Part shown: positions 53,374 through 62,582 of the stretch, one piece after another
Layout: each line of letters opens with the position of its first letter
How positions within the stretch are numbered: the first letter of the stretch is position 1
From: DYEC01 sp034434695
Lineage (GTDB): Bacteria > Chloroflexota > Anaerolineae > Anaerolineales > Anaerolineaceae
Direction of reading: 5' to 3'
Length of the DNA: 64,000 nt
Assembly: GCA_034434695.1 (NCBI GenBank)
Contig: DAOTYY010000112.1
Span: forward strand, 1 to 64,000
Translations under genes and position numbers: made by a program
The notes under the pieces: generated by a model
The model's input: only the letters and a program-made list of their open reading frames with translations
Told to the model about the DNA's origin: nothing
Database searches by the model: none

Positions 53374-54027
53374 ATGTCCAAGACAAAGCCATCTTTCCTT
53401 CACTCCGAGCGTCCAGATTTACTACAATTCCTGCTACTGCCATTGGGATGCCTGATTCGCTCCCCGCTTATTGTTCTGGTTGTTGTGTTACTAGGGTATT
53501 TACTCTGGTCAATTGTTGACGGTGGATTGAATCATTTGAACCCTGCAAAGCCAGACTTCGAACACTGGCAAGTCAACCAATCTTTCACTTCTGTTAAGGT
53601 ACCAGAAGGCGAGACATGGAAAATCAACTATGAATCCAAGCCAATTTCTACATTCCAAGGACTGGTAAGACATGCAACCGAAATCCGAGAAGCTGATTAT
53701 CCGCTGTTGAGCCATGATATTCTAGTCACTAGCGGCGATTTCGCGGATAGCAACAAAGTTGTTGCAACGGTCTCGAATCACCGGTTCTTCTGGTATAGCC
53801 AGCAAACAAACAAGCCACAGGGAACCATTAATCTGCTTCACACTGTACCCGTTAACGCCGAAATTTATCGGTCGCTCAGCCAGATCAAAGCTGGTCAAAC
53901 CGTGCGCATTCAGGGAAAAGAAATTTTATCTATTGAGCACTTTGACAGCAATGGAACATGGCTGGGAAGCTGGCATGATTCAGGCTGTAATACCCTGCTG
54001 GTTGTTTTAGTCGAGGCATTTCCTTGA
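53374..54027 (+). CDS. Single-pass membrane protein of unknown function
   Basis: 217 residues. A cytoplasmic N-terminus of about 30 residues is followed by one transmembrane helix at about residues 30-50 (SPLIVLVVVLLGYLLWSIV). An extracytoplasmic domain of about 165 residues follows with alternating beta-type sequence (FTSVKVPEGETWKINYE, KVVATVSNHRFFWYS, TVRIQGKEILSIEHFDSNGTWLGSWHDSGC). No family is recognised. The gene stands alone between the parC-like gene and the valS T-box. Confidence 0.65.
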   Translation: MSKTKPSFLHSERPDLLQFLLLPLGCLIRSPLIVLVVVLLGYLLWSIVDGGLNHLNPAKPDFEHWQVNQSFTSVKVPEGETWKINYESKPISTFQGLVRHATEIREADYPLLSHDILVTSGDFADSNKVVATVSNHRFFWYSQQTNKPQGTINLLHTVPVNAEIYRSLSQIKAGQTVRIQGKEILSIEHFDSNGTWLGSWHDSGCNTLLVVLVEAFP

Positions 54028-54079
54028 TGAAATTCTTTACAGGCTTTTAGCAGGCAGCAAATCATTATCAAGTTTGCAA

Positions 54080-54108
54080 TTGACACCTTTGCCCATCCTC
54101 CGTATAAT
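54080..54108 (+). promoter_or_regulatory. Consensus sigma-70 promoter of valS
   Basis: Exact TTGACA (54080-54085), 17-bp spacer, exact TATAAT (54103-54108). The strongest promoter match in the window. Confidence 0.85.
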
Positions 54109-54114
54109 CAAGCC

Positions 54115-54397
54115 AACAATTGAATTAAGGAAAAGCAAAAGCCAAGAGGAGTAAAACAGCAGCTCGACTGACAGAGAAGGAGGTCAACAGGCTGAAAACC
54201 TCCGCAGTATAGAACTGTTTGAAGTCGCTTGGTCATAATTGCCGAAGAAATCCAAGAAGGAGAGTAGAACGGCACGGAGAAGCCCGTTATTGCTTGCCCC
54301 GGATGATTGTTCGGGAAAGAGTGCGCCGAAACCCCGGCGAAATGAGGTGGTACCGCGGAAAAGCTCTTTCGTCCTCAAGAAGAAAGAGCTTTTTATT
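54115..54397 (+). promoter_or_regulatory. T-box riboswitch controlling valS
   Basis: A leader of about 280 bases carries the T-box core AATGAGGTGGTACCGCGG (54341-54358). It is followed by an intrinsic terminator, AAAGCTCTTTC (54360-54370) with GAAAGAGCTTT (54382-54392) and a T-run. Stem I with an AGAGA-type bulge lies near 54170. A GTC triplet (Val) at 54224-54226 after GAA is a candidate specifier codon but cannot be confirmed without folding. In T-boxes uncharged tRNA pairs with the specifier and the T-box loop and prevents termination. Confidence 0.9.
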
Positions 54398-54436
54398 TCG
54401 CTTTTTCACAAGCCAATCCAAATTACTGGAGGCATA

Positions 54437-57139
54437 ATGTCCGAATTTAAATTACCAAAAACCTACGATTTCAAATCCACTGAACAACGTCTTTACGAAT
54501 GGTGGGAAAAGAGCGGCTTTTTCCGTCCATCCAATGATCCCAACAAGCCTAACTTCGACCCCAGCAAAAAACCTTTTGTCATATCCATCCCCCCTCCCAA
54601 CGTCACCGGTGAGTTACATCTTGGTCATGCCATGTTTGTTGCAATGGAAGACCTGATGATCCGTTACCACCGCATGAAGGGTATGCCAACTCTCTGGGTG
54701 CCCGGGTCCGATCATGCCGGAATCGCCACACAGCTCCAGGTGGAGCGTGCCCTGGCAAAGGAGGGTCTTACTCGTGAACAAATTGGACGCGAGGAATTTC
54801 TCAAGCGCGCCTGGCAGTGGAAAGAAAAATACGGTGGCATTATTTTTCAGCAGATTCGCCGACTGGGTGCATCTTGCGATTGGGAACGTACCCGATTCAC
54901 GCTTGACGAGGGCCTTTCAAAAGCAGTGCGGGAAGCCTTCGTGCGTCTATACGAAAAGGGATTGATCTATCGCGGGCCGCGCATGATCAACTGGTCGCCG
55001 GGTCTGCGGACCGCTGTTTCTGACCTGGAAGTGGAATACAGTCAGGAACCAGGCATATTGTACTACTTCAAATATATGCTGGCAGACGGCTCCGGTGACT
55101 ACATCCCCGTGGCAACTGTCCGCCCAGAAACCATCCTAGGCGACACGGCTGTCGCCATTCACCCCGAAGATGAGCGTTATCGCAAATATCTGGGACGCAA
55201 AGTAATCGTTCCCATCCTTGGACGCCAGATTCCGGTTATCGCAGATGAATACGTTGACCGAGAGTTTGGCACCGGCGCGCTCAAAATCACTCCCGGACAT
55301 GATCCCAATGATTACCGAATTGGGCAGGCACATGGGCTGGAGATTATCAGCGTCCTCGACGAGTATGCTCGGATCAACCAGAATGGTGGGCCCTACGCTG
55401 GTCTTGACCGTTTTGAGTGCCGCAAGAAAATCTGGGAGGATATGCGTGTTGCAGGTCTGGTCATCAAGGAAGAACCCTATATGCTCAACGTACCGCGTTC
55501 TCAAAGAGGCGGCGAAATTGTCGAGCCAATGCTCTCCACCCAATGGTTCGTGCGCATTAAGCCGCTGGCAGAAGCCGCTCTGGCTGCTGTTCGAGATGGA
55601 CGTATTCGCATCATCCCGGACCGTTTCACGAAGGTATACTACAACTGGCTGGAAAATATCCAGGACTGGTGCATCAGCCGCCAGTTATGGTGGGGACACC
55701 GCATCCCAGTCTGGTACTGTGATGATTGTGGTGAGATGACCGTTATGCGCACCGATCCAACCCGCTGCCAGCACTGTGGCAGTCAGGCTATTCATCAGGA
55801 CGAAGACGTTTTGGATACCTGGTTTTCTTCTGGTCTCTGGCCCTTCTCCACTTTGGGCTGGCCTGATGAAACCCCAGACCTGAAATACTTTTACCCAACC
55901 TCCGTGCTGGAAACCGGTTATGACATTTTATTCTTCTGGGTGGCGCGTATGATTATGTCCGGGCTGGAATTTACCGGACAGGTGCCATTTCACACAGTTT
56001 ATTTGCACGGCTTGATTCGCGATGAGCATGGTCAGAAAATGAGCAAAACCAAAGGCAACGTGATTGATCCTTTGGAAGTGATGAACGAACTGGGTACCGA
56101 TGCACTGCGTTTTACATTGCTGGTTGGTTCAACGCCGGGCAATGACATGAACCTGAGTATCAAGAAAGTTGAAGCCAACCGCAATTTTGCCAACAAAGTT
56201 TGGAACGCCGGACGATTCGTCATTAGCGCCATCGAGCAGTCACCGCAAGAACCCCAAAGTAAACCACAGTGGACACTGGCAGATTCCTGGATTTGGGCAA
56301 AATTGCAGTCATTGATTCGTGATGTCGAACGATTGTTTGGTAATTATCAGTATGGCGAAGCCGGGCGACAGATTTACGAATTCTTTTGGGGCGAATTTGC
56401 TGACTGGTACGTGGAGATTGCGAAGCTACAGCTCGCTGAAGGCGGTGACCGTGCTCACTATACCGCCTATACCCTTGTGCGCGTGCTGGATGCCTGTTTG
56501 CGCCTGTTGCATCCTTATACACCCTATGTTACAGAAGAATTGTGGGGACACCTCAAGCGGGCGGCACAATCACGTTCGCATCGCTTCGCTCCCAAACATG
56601 GCTGGGAAGAAGCTCTAATCCTTGCCCGCTGGCCAGAAGCGAACCCGCCTGAGGGCTGGGAAGAACAAAAAATAGCCGATTTCACGCTTGTTCAGGACAT
56701 CGTGCGTGCCATTCGGAATCTGCGTGCCGAGAAAAAGGTCGCACCCGGCAAGAAAATCCCCGCATGGATTGCCGCCGGCAACAAAGTGGATATCCTCAAG
56801 GCGCAACAAAAGACTATTCAGACATTGGCACATCTGGATGCTAACGCCTTTCAACTCGAGAAAGTACTTTCTGAAAAACCACAAGAGGCGGCTACACTGG
56901 TTGTTGCCGGGGTTGAAATCTACCTGCCCCTAGCAGGCATGGTGGATACCACGGCTGAACGCATCCGTTTGGAAAAAGAGCTTGAAGAAGTGCAACAGCA
57001 AATTTCCCGTCTAGAGCAATTGCTCAGCTCTCCCTTTGCGCAAAAAGCTCCCCCGGCAGTTGTGGAAAAAGAGCGCGACAAACTGATGATTTATCGTCAG
57101 AGTGCTGAAAGATTGGAAAGTCAAATTAAAAATTTGTAA
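54437..57139 (+). CDS. valS: Valyl-tRNA synthetase
   Basis: 900 residues from the ATG at 54437, with GGAGG 5 bases upstream; the open frame runs back into the T-box leader. Class I motifs: PPPNVTGELHLGHAM (HIGH, about residue 56) and KMSKTKGNVIDP (KMSKS, about residue 535). The editing domain lies between (VATVRPETILGDTAVAIHP, DEYVDREFGTGALKITPGHD). A zinc-ribbon-like pair CDDC...CQHC sits near residue 430-450. The C-terminal coiled-coil arm that contacts tRNA is present (RIRLEKELEEVQQQISRLEQLL). It charges tRNA-Val and edits Thr. Confidence 0.97.
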   Translation: MSEFKLPKTYDFKSTEQRLYEWWEKSGFFRPSNDPNKPNFDPSKKPFVISIPPPNVTGELHLGHAMFVAMEDLMIRYHRMKGMPTLWVPGSDHAGIATQLQVERALAKEGLTREQIGREEFLKRAWQWKEKYGGIIFQQIRRLGASCDWERTRFTLDEGLSKAVREAFVRLYEKGLIYRGPRMINWSPGLRTAVSDLEVEYSQEPGILYYFKYMLADGSGDYIPVATVRPETILGDTAVAIHPEDERYRKYLGRKVIVPILGRQIPVIADEYVDREFGTGALKITPGHDPNDYRIGQAHGLEIISVLDEYARINQNGGPYAGLDRFECRKKIWEDMRVAGLVIKEEPYMLNVPRSQRGGEIVEPMLSTQWFVRIKPLAEAALAAVRDGRIRIIPDRFTKVYYNWLENIQDWCISRQLWWGHRIPVWYCDDCGEMTVMRTDPTRCQHCGSQAIHQDEDVLDTWFSSGLWPFSTLGWPDETPDLKYFYPTSVLETGYDILFFWVARMIMSGLEFTGQVPFHTVYLHGLIRDEHGQKMSKTKGNVIDPLEVMNELGTDALRFTLLVGSTPGNDMNLSIKKVEANRNFANKVWNAGRFVISAIEQSPQEPQSKPQWTLADSWIWAKLQSLIRDVERLFGNYQYGEAGRQIYEFFWGEFADWYVEIAKLQLAEGGDRAHYTAYTLVRVLDACLRLLHPYTPYVTEELWGHLKRAAQSRSHRFAPKHGWEEALILARWPEANPPEGWEEQKIADFTLVQDIVRAIRNLRAEKKVAPGKKIPAWIAAGNKVDILKAQQKTIQTLAHLDANAFQLEKVLSEKPQEAATLVVAGVEIYLPLAGMVDTTAERIRLEKELEEVQQQISRLEQLLSSPFAQKAPPAVVEKERDKLMIYRQSAERLESQIKNL

Positions 57140-57163
57140 ATATTGCTGAACAGCCACATCGAA

Positions 57164-57203
57164 GGTCAGGGACTACGCGGCAAGAACCATACAGTCCCTG
57201 ACC
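57164..57203. terminator. Stem-loop between valS and the convergent gene
   Basis: GGTCAGGGACT (57164-57174) pairs perfectly with AGTCCCTGACC (57193-57203), with an 18-base loop. The T-tract is weak. It probably terminates both convergent transcripts. Confidence 0.55.
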
Positions 57204-57220
57204 ATCTTGATTATGCTTGG

Positions 57221-58930
57221 TTAAAATCCCTTCAATCGTTGACGTTCCTTCTCAATGATTCTCCTCAGTATTGCTATCGAACATGCATAGGTTGAGTCCA
57301 TTCCAAAATAGGATAACGTCCCTGCGCCGAGGTTCTTGCCCTTGCTGAGCGGTTTGTCAGAAGCATAGTGCAAAATTCCAATATCGAAGGGTACCCCATA
57401 AAGATTGACAATTTCATTAACGGGATGCCGTTTGGGGCGATACATCTCATAAACCGCTGAAAGATAAGGTCCCGCTTCCATCTCAATATCGGTATATCCC
57501 TCGCGGTACATCACATCCATAATCTCAGCATTCTGCAAAAACGTTCCAAGAACGCTAAGCGTTTTCTGGTTATCCAGCACCGTCCCATATACCAGATAGG
57601 GGGACACATCAGCACCAGAGAAAGCATTTTGAAAAATATAGGTGTTCATTGAATGTTCGTCTTGGACAACATTCGGGACCATTACATCCCCAATACGCCC
57701 GTTCATCGTGGCTGCTTTTCCCATAATATAAACTCCAAGAATCGGTCCAAAATGTTCCGCGACCTTCGCCAGGATGTTATAAGCAGCCAAACCAAGGGGA
57801 TAGTCAATATTAAAGATTAGTGCATCGCTCTCACGCAGAAACTCAAAGTCATCCTGCGACAAACGAGGGTCAATCGTTTGCGGGTTCAAACAACAAAGAT
57901 CAATCACTTGCGCCTCAATGTCGAGAGTATGAACACTCGCTATGCGCCTGATACCATGCGCCTGCTCATAGTCCCGTTGAGCAGCAATCAGATTCTGTCC
58001 TTCCGATGTCTGCTGGTATTTTTTAAGCACATAATACAAAAAATTGCTTGCGCTGGATGGTACCTGATTTCGCTCAATATCTTTCCATTCTTGAAGCAAT
58101 TCACGGTCCTCACTATACTCCAGAAACCGAATCAATTTTTCTTTGTTTTGCAGTGCAAACCCTGTCAACAGATTAACCACACTATGGGTATTGCTGGAGA
58201 TAAAGTATACCGGTCGTTCGGTCAGCTTCGGGTATTCACGTTCAATGTTATCCAGCCAAGCGCGCGTCGCACGCCAGTATTCGGTCAGCGATCCCTCAAG
58301 CAGCCGAATGCGTAAATCCATTTTCTTACTGGCAATCAACATCAACCACTCTTGAAAATCTCTGCCCCAAACCGTTTGCAACCGTACAAGGTCTTCTACG
58401 GGCATTTCCAGATGCTCCGCAAGCGTCAAAAACTCTGCCGAACCCGCCTGATGATTTTCTTGTAACAATTGCGGCGGACATCGCTTCAGTAACCAGTGCA
58501 ACTTATTCCACTCGATTTGATAAGCGGTCAGTGAAGGTACCAGGTCATCAATGTCCGAGCGGCTGGCAATAAAACAAGCCAGCGTACCCCGTCCATCGAA
58601 CAGAAAGCGCCGTCTTCGAGCACGCGCTGGTGTTTCACGCCAACTTTCAACATCTGTAAAACCGTGCCGGGCAAAAACCTGCGTGCTTTGTCCCATAATG
58701 ACCGACCGCACCTCATGCACAATATCCGGCAAACGCAGCCACGTATATATCAGTGCAGAAATATCTGGTCGCTCGCTACGCGCTCCAGGATGCAACAAAG
58801 AGTTGGTGGCTGTATGCACCTCTTCCAGGGTGCGAATCTGTACATCCACCGTTGACCGCAATAAGGAATAGATGGTTCGCAAATACAGCTCAATTTCTTC
58901 CGAAGCAGTGGTTGGAACTTTTCTTTCCAT
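57221..58930 (-). CDS. Large protein with a nucleoside phosphorylase-like C-terminus
   Basis: 569 residues. The N-terminal 300 or so residues are helical with no recognised motif (VPTTASEEIELYLRTIYSLLRSTVDVQIRTL at the start). From about residue 340 the sequence resembles the PNP/MTAP fold: SDALIFNIDYPLGLAAYNIL, GVYIMGKAATMNGRIGDVMVPNVVQDEHS (Gly-rich phosphate loop) and GYTDIEMEAGPYLSAVYEM, where EMEAG matches the ribose-binding EMEA motif. The AMP nucleosidase-like reading is inference only; I do not recognise the full architecture with certainty. The gene is monocistronic. Confidence 0.6.
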   Translation of the reverse strand: MERKVPTTASEEIELYLRTIYSLLRSTVDVQIRTLEEVHTATNSLLHPGARSERPDISALIYTWLRLPDIVHEVRSVIMGQSTQVFARHGFTDVESWRETPARARRRRFLFDGRGTLACFIASRSDIDDLVPSLTAYQIEWNKLHWLLKRCPPQLLQENHQAGSAEFLTLAEHLEMPVEDLVRLQTVWGRDFQEWLMLIASKKMDLRIRLLEGSLTEYWRATRAWLDNIEREYPKLTERPVYFISSNTHSVVNLLTGFALQNKEKLIRFLEYSEDRELLQEWKDIERNQVPSSASNFLYYVLKKYQQTSEGQNLIAAQRDYEQAHGIRRIASVHTLDIEAQVIDLCCLNPQTIDPRLSQDDFEFLRESDALIFNIDYPLGLAAYNILAKVAEHFGPILGVYIMGKAATMNGRIGDVMVPNVVQDEHSMNTYIFQNAFSGADVSPYLVYGTVLDNQKTLSVLGTFLQNAEIMDVMYREGYTDIEMEAGPYLSAVYEMYRPKRHPVNEIVNLYGVPFDIGILHYASDKPLSKGKNLGAGTLSYFGMDSTYACSIAILRRIIEKERQRLKGF

Positions 58931-59036
58931 TTACAAACCTCAACATTTTTTATGATTGTAACACGAGCAAGATGAAACAATTTATTTAGAAAAATCAGCG
59001 GTAGATAAACTTTTTGAAGCAGTCCTTGAATTGCAA
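58931..59036. other. Upstream region of the 569-residue protein gene
   Basis: A minus-strand TACAAT (complement of ATTGTA at 58966-58971) lies about 35 bases before the start codon at 58930. Otherwise this stretch is featureless up to MITE copy 3. Confidence 0.35.
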
Positions 59037-59133
59037 GAGTGTTAAAAAACAAAAACTGCCTCGCATATCCAGGGGTAAAATGGCACATTTTTCATAATAG
59101 ATGTGCGCCAAATATGACTTTTTCAACACCCTC
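59034..59133. repeat. MITE-like palindromic element, copy 3
   Basis: About 100 bp, inverted relative to copies 1 and 2. Its complement begins GAGGGTGTTGAAAAAGTC, continues with GGCGCACATCTAT and ends AACACTC, matching copy 1 closely. The hexamer GAATTG flanks it on both sides (59028-59033 and 59134-59139), consistent with a 6-bp target duplication. It lies just upstream of the kinase gene promoter. Confidence 0.7.
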
Positions 59134-59165
59134 GAATTGAATGATTTTCTGGATATCTTGCAGTG

Positions 59166-59171
59166 TATAAT
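59166..59171 (+). promoter_or_regulatory. -10 box of the kinase gene
   Basis: TATAAT about 44 bases before the ATG at 59216. No clear -35 is seen; MITE copy 3 ends 32 bp upstream. Confidence 0.45.
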
Positions 59172-59215
59172 AGTTTTGTGCTGCGCTTATCGTTTTGACG
59201 ATTTGGGAGCAGAAT

Positions 59216-61641
59216 ATGGCAAACTTAACAGGCAAAGACTTAGGGCGCTATCACGTCATTGAACAACTTGGCGAAGGTGGAATGGCTGCTGTCTATAAGG
59301 CTTTTGACACTCGCCTTGAGCGTTTTGTTGCCATCAAGGTCATCACCTTTGGCCAATATGACAAAGAAATGTTTCTCTTGCGCTTTGAACGGGAAGCAAA
59401 AGCCCTGGCGCGTCTTTCACATCCAAATATTGTTAAGGTGCATGATTATGGCGAGGAGAATGGTCTGCCTTACCTGGTGATGGAATTTCTGCCGGGTGGA
59501 ACGCTGAAATCGAAACTCGGCAAACCCATGCCCTGGACCGAAGCCATTAAGCTCATTTTACCGATTCGCAGGCGCTGGATTACGCTCATAACCTGAATAT
59601 CGTCCATCGAGATGTGAAGCCAGCCAATATCTTGCTCAACGAATCCGGACAACCTATGCTCACCGATTTTGGTATTGCCAAAATCCTTGAGGCAGATAGT
59701 CAATTGCAATTGACAGGCGCCGGTGTTGGAATTGGCACACCGGAATACATGGCACCGGAACAGGGACAAGGGTTGCCGGTAGACCGCCGTGCAGACATCT
59801 ACGCACTGGGGGTAGTATTTTACGAACTGGTCACCGGACGCCGTCCTTTTCAGGCAGATACACCAATGGCAGTGGTCATCAAGCATATCACCGAGCCTCT
59901 GCCGCGTCCGACGACATTCGTTCCTGAACTGCCCACTGAAATAGAGAACATCATCTTTAAGGCGCTATCAAAGAAACCTGAGGATCGTTATCAGGACATG
60001 GCAACTTTTGCCAAAGCTCTGGAAAAAATGCTCTACCAGGCAAGGGTAGACACCGAGCAAATGACCATCAAGAAGGATAAGGTGAGCGAGGCATCTGTCA
60101 CTCAAACCACACCCCAGCCAGTTTTTACGCCACCCCTTGTCCAACCACTATCGTCGTCACCTTCCCCTGCACCTGTACCTTCGGAGATCCCGCCTCCACC
60201 CGTGAAGACACCATCTTCTCCACACATTATTCCAGAACATTACCCCGTTTCTCCTCCCCCTCCGCCAGCCTTCGTTCCTACACCTTCACAACCAGCCATG
60301 AAAGTCTCCCCTGAACCTCAGGAAGCAAAGGGAAAAAACCTCACAGTCTGGCTGGTGATTGGCGGTATCGTGGGAGGTATTGCGCTGATCGCCGCATTAT
60401 GTATTGGCGCTGGTGCTTTGCTCCCTTTACTTTCGCCATCAACCACTGCGACAGCCCCAATTGGTGCAATAACCGCTCCTGCTAAAACCCAACCCGTCAT
60501 CGCAACGCCAACTCGTCAGACATCTCCAACTCAGTTGAGCGAAGGACCTGTAGTTGCAAGTTATAATGAAACAAACAATGCCCTTAACGAGGATGTACCT
60601 GATCTTCGCTTTCTGGCAGAAGAGAGCTACTCTTATGAAGAACGCAATCAGGTTGGAACCAAGCTGACCTACACGGTAACACTCAAGGAAGACGAGCGGG
60701 CGCTTGTCAGTTACGGCTGGTGCGCAACTACTAGGGAAATTCTAGATAACAACCTGTCTGATATGCAGATCACCTTTGCAATAGATGACAGAGAGGTGGA
60801 TCCATCTATAGTGTTTGGACAATACAGCACGCAGGAATCAATGCAATGCCATACCCGCTATCTTCTGCTCAAAGACTGGCCAATAGGACAATATACCATC
60901 ATCCAAAAGACCACCTTCGTTAAAGCAGTGAACGATGGCGAAACGGAGTTCCCTGCTGGGGTTATTACCACTGTGTATCGTGTCACTGTAAAGACTGCTC
61001 AGCAAATAGCAGATGAGTTAAAAGCCTGCAGAAATCAGATTATTTCCCCCAGTCTTGCAAAGCTAAACATGAAAACATACTACTGCGATACCTTTGAACG
61101 CGAACGGGCGGTGCCACTCGGCAAGGGAGAAGATGAATGGAATTACTATAAAAAGCGCATCGAAGACGGTAAGTTGATCTGGGATATGAAGGCTAAAAAA
61201 GGGTTCATCAACTATGATTTTATAAATACCGATGCGCCATCCTTGGATCAATTTGGTTTCACCGCAAAATTCCGCCGCGCCAGTGGAACACAAAACGCAC
61301 AATACGGCTTTGTCTTTCGGTATAACGCTGATAAAGATGAATTTTATTTGTTTCAGGTAGATGATGTTCCCCAAACATATTCCGTTTATGTCCGGATAGA
61401 TAACGACTGGATAACGCTAAAAAATAGTACAAAATCGTCCGCCATTCAGCCTGATCAATGGAATACCCTCAGCATGACCGCCAGACAGAAACGGTATACC
61501 TTCGAAATTAACGGTGTAACCGTTTATTCACTAGATGACAGCCGATTAAAGGGTGGTATTACTGCGTTGTTTGCCGGGATCAGCAACCCGGGTGAATCGG
61601 CTGTATTCGAGTTTGACGATGTTCTGCTTGTGGCGCCTTAA
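59216..61641 (+). pseudogene. PknB-like Ser/Thr protein kinase gene with a one-base frameshift
   Basis: The ATG at 59216 has GGAG 6 bases upstream. The first part (59216-59596) carries the Gly-loop LGEGGMAAVYKAFD, VAIKV with the ATP-binding Lys and LVMEFLPGG, then ends in unrelated residues. The next frame carries ALDYAHNLNIVHRDVKPANILL (catalytic Asp), DFGIAK, GTPEYMAPEQ and the rest of the kinase. It continues with a Pro-rich linker, a transmembrane helix (VWLVIGGIVGGIALIAALCI) and an extracellular jelly-roll-like domain to 61641. One missing base near 59567 (GCGCAG reduced to CGCAG) would restore ILPIAQALDYAHN. Either a real mutation or a sequencing error; as given, no intact kinase is made. 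A restart at the GTG at 59614 would lack the Gly-loop, the ATP-binding Lys and the HRD motif. Confidence 0.85.
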
Positions 61642-61688
61642 GAATACATTCAAATTCTTCTTTATATTCTTGCAAGGAGGACTTTTCA

Positions 61689-62576
61689 ATGAAACGTGTA
61701 GGATATATTGGGCTGGGATTAATGGGAAAACCGATGGCGAGAAACATTCTGAAAGCGGGTTTTCCTGTCGTGGTTCATAACCGCAGCCGAGCAGCGGTCG
61801 ATGAATTGACAGCTTTAGGAGCAAAGCCGGCTTCCACACCTGCCGAGGTAGCCGCTCAGGTGGATGTTATATTTACAAACTTGCCTGATTCTCCAGATGT
61901 GGAAAAGGTGGCGCTTGGCGAAAACGGGATTATTGACGGCAGTCATGAGGGTTTGATTTTTGTAGACAATTCTACCATTAAGCCAGCCACTGCCCGTCAT
62001 ATCGCTGCTTGTCTGGCAAAACGAGGGGTTCGCTTTCTGGATGCGCCGGTCAGCGGCGGCAAGATTGGTGCAGAACAAGGCACTTTGACGATCATGGTCG
62101 GTGGGTCTGCTGACGTTCTGGAAGAAGTGCGTCCAATATTGGAAGCCATTGGAAAAACCATTACCCACGTGGGTGATACTGGAGCTGGACAAATTGCCAA
62201 GGCAGCCAATCAGATCATGGTCGCTGCGCAAATGGTCGCCATGGGCGAGTTGCTCATATTTGCTCAAAAAGCTGGAGCGGACCCCCGCAAAGTTGTGGAA
62301 GCCATCCGTGGTGGTGCCGCTCAATGCTGGACGCTGGATGTCAAACCTCAGCGACTATTTGCTGGAAATCGAACAGCTCAATTTAAAGCCTTTATGCAGT
62401 CAAAAGACATGAGCATCATTATGGAAACGGCTCAAGAATACGGGATACCACTGCCATCTGCCTCGCTCCACGCCCAATTATTCAAAGCAATGGTACAAAC
62501 AGGTATGGGAGAGCTGGACAACTCCGCCATTATTGGGATTATCGAGATGTTAGCTGGAGAACAATTGAAACTTTAA
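61689..62576 (+). CDS. Tartronate semialdehyde reductase / 3-hydroxyisobutyrate dehydrogenase-type enzyme
   Basis: 295 residues, AAGGAGG just upstream of the ATG. Motifs: VGYIGLGLMGKPMARNIL (NAD(P)-binding GLGLMG), NLPDSPDVEKV, FVDNSTIKPATAR, FLDAPVSGGKIGAEQGTLTIMVGG (substrate loop) and GAGQIAKAANQIMVAAQMVAMGE with the catalytic Lys of the beta-hydroxyacid dehydrogenase family. It resembles GarR/GlxR more than valine-pathway MmsB. It reduces a short semialdehyde such as tartronate semialdehyde to a hydroxy acid. It follows the kinase gene after 47 bases and may be expressed separately. Confidence 0.9.
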   Translation: MKRVGYIGLGLMGKPMARNILKAGFPVVVHNRSRAAVDELTALGAKPASTPAEVAAQVDVIFTNLPDSPDVEKVALGENGIIDGSHEGLIFVDNSTIKPATARHIAACLAKRGVRFLDAPVSGGKIGAEQGTLTIMVGGSADVLEEVRPILEAIGKTITHVGDTGAGQIAKAANQIMVAAQMVAMGELLIFAQKAGADPRKVVEAIRGGAAQCWTLDVKPQRLFAGNRTAQFKAFMQSKDMSIIMETAQEYGIPLPSASLHAQLFKAMVQTGMGELDNSAIIGIIEMLAGEQLKL

Positions 62577-62582
62577 AAGTTC

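Noticed and set aside
59545..59596. Programmed -1 ribosomal frameshift in the kinase gene
   Set aside because: The only A/T-rich run (ATTTTAC) is not in the X-XXY-YYZ phase, and no downstream pseudoknot is apparent. A single lost base explains the break better.
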